Positions 62,300-64,000 of a stretch of DNA of 64,000 nt are shown in pieces. Numbering within the stretch: the stretch's first letter is position 1; each line of letters opens with the position of its first letter. The translations under genes were made by a program, and so were the position numbers. The stretch comes from Marisa cornuarietis (lineage: Eukaryota; Mollusca; Gastropoda; Architaenioglossa; Ampullariidae): the NCBI GenBank assembly GCA_004794655.1, contig SMMW01000650.1, positions 1,615,501 to 1,679,500 on the forward strand, given 5' to 3'. The notes below the pieces were generated by a model. It had not been told where the DNA came from. It searched no databases and saw only the letters and a program-made list of their open reading frames with translations.

Positions 62300-64000
62300 C
62301 GTTCTCCAAATTACAAAAGTCAATTTCTGTGAGAGCTTCTGGGAGTTTAAGCGCCATGTTTTATTGAGAGGGCGAAGTGGAAACTTGCAGCGGGAGAAGG
62401 CAGTATTGATGAAAAATGCACGCCTCCCTGGCGGGGTCTATGTAAATTTTAATAACCAAACAGCATCAGGGCTTCCTGCGGCCCAGACAAACTTGTAGCT
62501 TCAAAGTGCACAGCCGCATCACCAAGAATATCATTTCGTCAAAATTATTTCATTTATCCAATGTAGGGGTCTTGCTTAGATCCTCATCTGGTGCGGTCTG
62601 CTGTCTCTCATGCAGGTGAGAAAAGAAAAGCCAGAGTTGTTTGTAACTTACGATGATATTCCCCACCCCTTGCCTTCCTATACCTGAGTTTAAAATAACT
62701 TTCTGGCCGTAGTTAAAAAAATATTTTGTCGCAAGGGATTTGGAAAGGCAATGAGCTGAGGGAACATTTGCAAATGAGATTTTTGTCGGCGCATAGGTTC
62801 GAACTGCACTGGTGTCTGGCCTTTAATATTGTGAAACCCTATATGACCCGCTGTTTGAGCCAGGGTTACAGGAAGGTTAAATGAGGAAATTTGTGGGGAA
62901 ATGTCTGTCTGTTGATTGTAATAAATGTCAATGTCGATCTCATTCGATCTATTGTCGTGCTCTAATCTTTTCTGCACTCTTTATTTGCACACGCTCCTTA
63001 AAGGGAAATGCAAGTCAAATGGTAAGTTTTGCTTAAATGATAACTACTGACATTATAAACCATGTCCAATCGAAATTTCGAGTTAAAAAGGGATCGGTTA
63101 CTTTACAATCGCCTAGAAAAACACAACTTCAGGCCTATTCATGAACGTCGCCATATTTTCGAAATCTTTTGCAAAACACAACAAACTCAAAAGCATGACG
63201 TAGACGGATTCACTGGACAGGACAAAGTGTCAAGCAATGCTGGAGTAGTGTTAGCAGTTTTGCTGCGGACTCGTTTGACAAGAACAATGTCGGGCGATGC
63301 TGCAATACTGTCAGCGGTTATGCTGATTGGTCAGAGAGATATTAATTTATAACTTGCAATCTGAGGATGTAAGCAGACTTGTCTAGGCTGCATCATACCA
63401 CTGAAAAAGCAGGGTACGTGCGGAACACTGACTTCGTTTGTGTGCGATGATCTGTACAAATTCTACTGCCAGTAAACTGATCTTTACGTGAGACACCGAA
63501 GGAGGTTTTTCCGTTTTGCAATGACACTCTTCTATGCTTCAAAGATCACTGCCCAGATAAAGTCTCACACGATTTCTATCTTGAAGCATGCAGTAGCTAC
63601 ATAGAAACTCTATGTTACATTAATATATGTAACATTATCCTCTGACATGCTGGTATTATCCAATTTGCTCAGCATTTTACCCTTGTTCTCTGGTTCAAAC
63701 TTTCACTGCACGATCTCCAGGATTGCAGCGTTGACACGTCTCTCACTCAGAAGACTTTGAGGCAGCTTTCGCCTGCAACGGTTCAGTAACATCACTCGAC
63801 AACGTAACATGGCGGCCTACTTAAACCAAATCAAACCCATATTTTAGACACGATTGGAAGTGAGCGATCGATCTGTTACCCGAAATATTGAACGGACACG
63901 ATTCAGAACGTAAGAATCTATCATTTAACCCCAGCTTACCATTTTCCTTGCATTTTCCTTTAAGAACTACTTTCCTCTCTGTCCTTTTTTTCCCTTAAGC
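62300..64000. other. Non-coding terminal region
   Basis: No exon, RNA gene or clear transposon recognised on either strand. A 96-codon open frame at 63062-63352 contains an imperfect internal duplication (see findings). Confidence 0.5.

Noticed and set aside
62770..62830. B-box-like GGTTCGAACTGC suggesting a tRNA or SINE
   Set aside because: No A box at the right distance on either strand.
1..64000. CRISPR array, operon or prokaryotic features
   Set aside because: All coding evidence is intron-split animal genes; the repeats are microsatellites or transposons.

Overview
The window is eukaryotic, animal nuclear DNA. Genes are split by GT-AG introns, spacers are AT-rich and full of microsatellites, and decayed LINE, SINE and MITE-like elements lie in introns and between genes. 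The protein content and repeat style fit a spiralian invertebrate, most likely a mollusc; this is inference, and the species cannot be read from the sequence.

Region 1 (about 1,352-45,950, + strand) is one large gene for a secreted ADAMTS metalloprotease of the ADAMTS9/ADAMTS20/GON-1 group. I could join 37 exons by hand. All 36 introns are GT-AG, the phases match at every junction, and the exons sum to 5,208 nt: 1,735 codons plus a TGA stop. The order is end of prodomain, furin site, reprolysin-type catalytic domain, disintegrin-like domain, TSR1, Cys-rich domain, spacer, thirteen more thrombospondin repeats and a C-terminal GON domain. The signal peptide and first part of the prodomain are not in the window. 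The TSR array is interrupted by an 11.4-kb intron. At its 5' edge the reading frame stays open for 272 more codons in GC-rich sequence, which suggests an alternative, truncated isoform.

Region 2 (about 45,950-56,270) is intergenic. It holds no recognisable gene, but contains two MITE-like elements, a 40-bp near-perfect palindrome, a pair of diverged dispersed repeats and a tRNA-derived SINE.

Region 3 (56,458-58,953, - strand) is a single GC-rich coding exon for an 831-residue zinc-finger protein. Its last two fingers resemble the C-terminal dimerisation fingers of Ikaros/Hunchback proteins. A poly(A) signal lies 180 nt downstream. A CpG-rich block at 60,540-60,860 may be its promoter or 5' UTR.

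Region 4 (60,900-64,000) is non-coding. It has long microsatellites and a possible cis-regulatory element with a 13-bp perfect inverted repeat near 62,200.

The two genes are convergent and nothing links their functions. One acts in the extracellular matrix and secretory pathway, the other in the nucleus.
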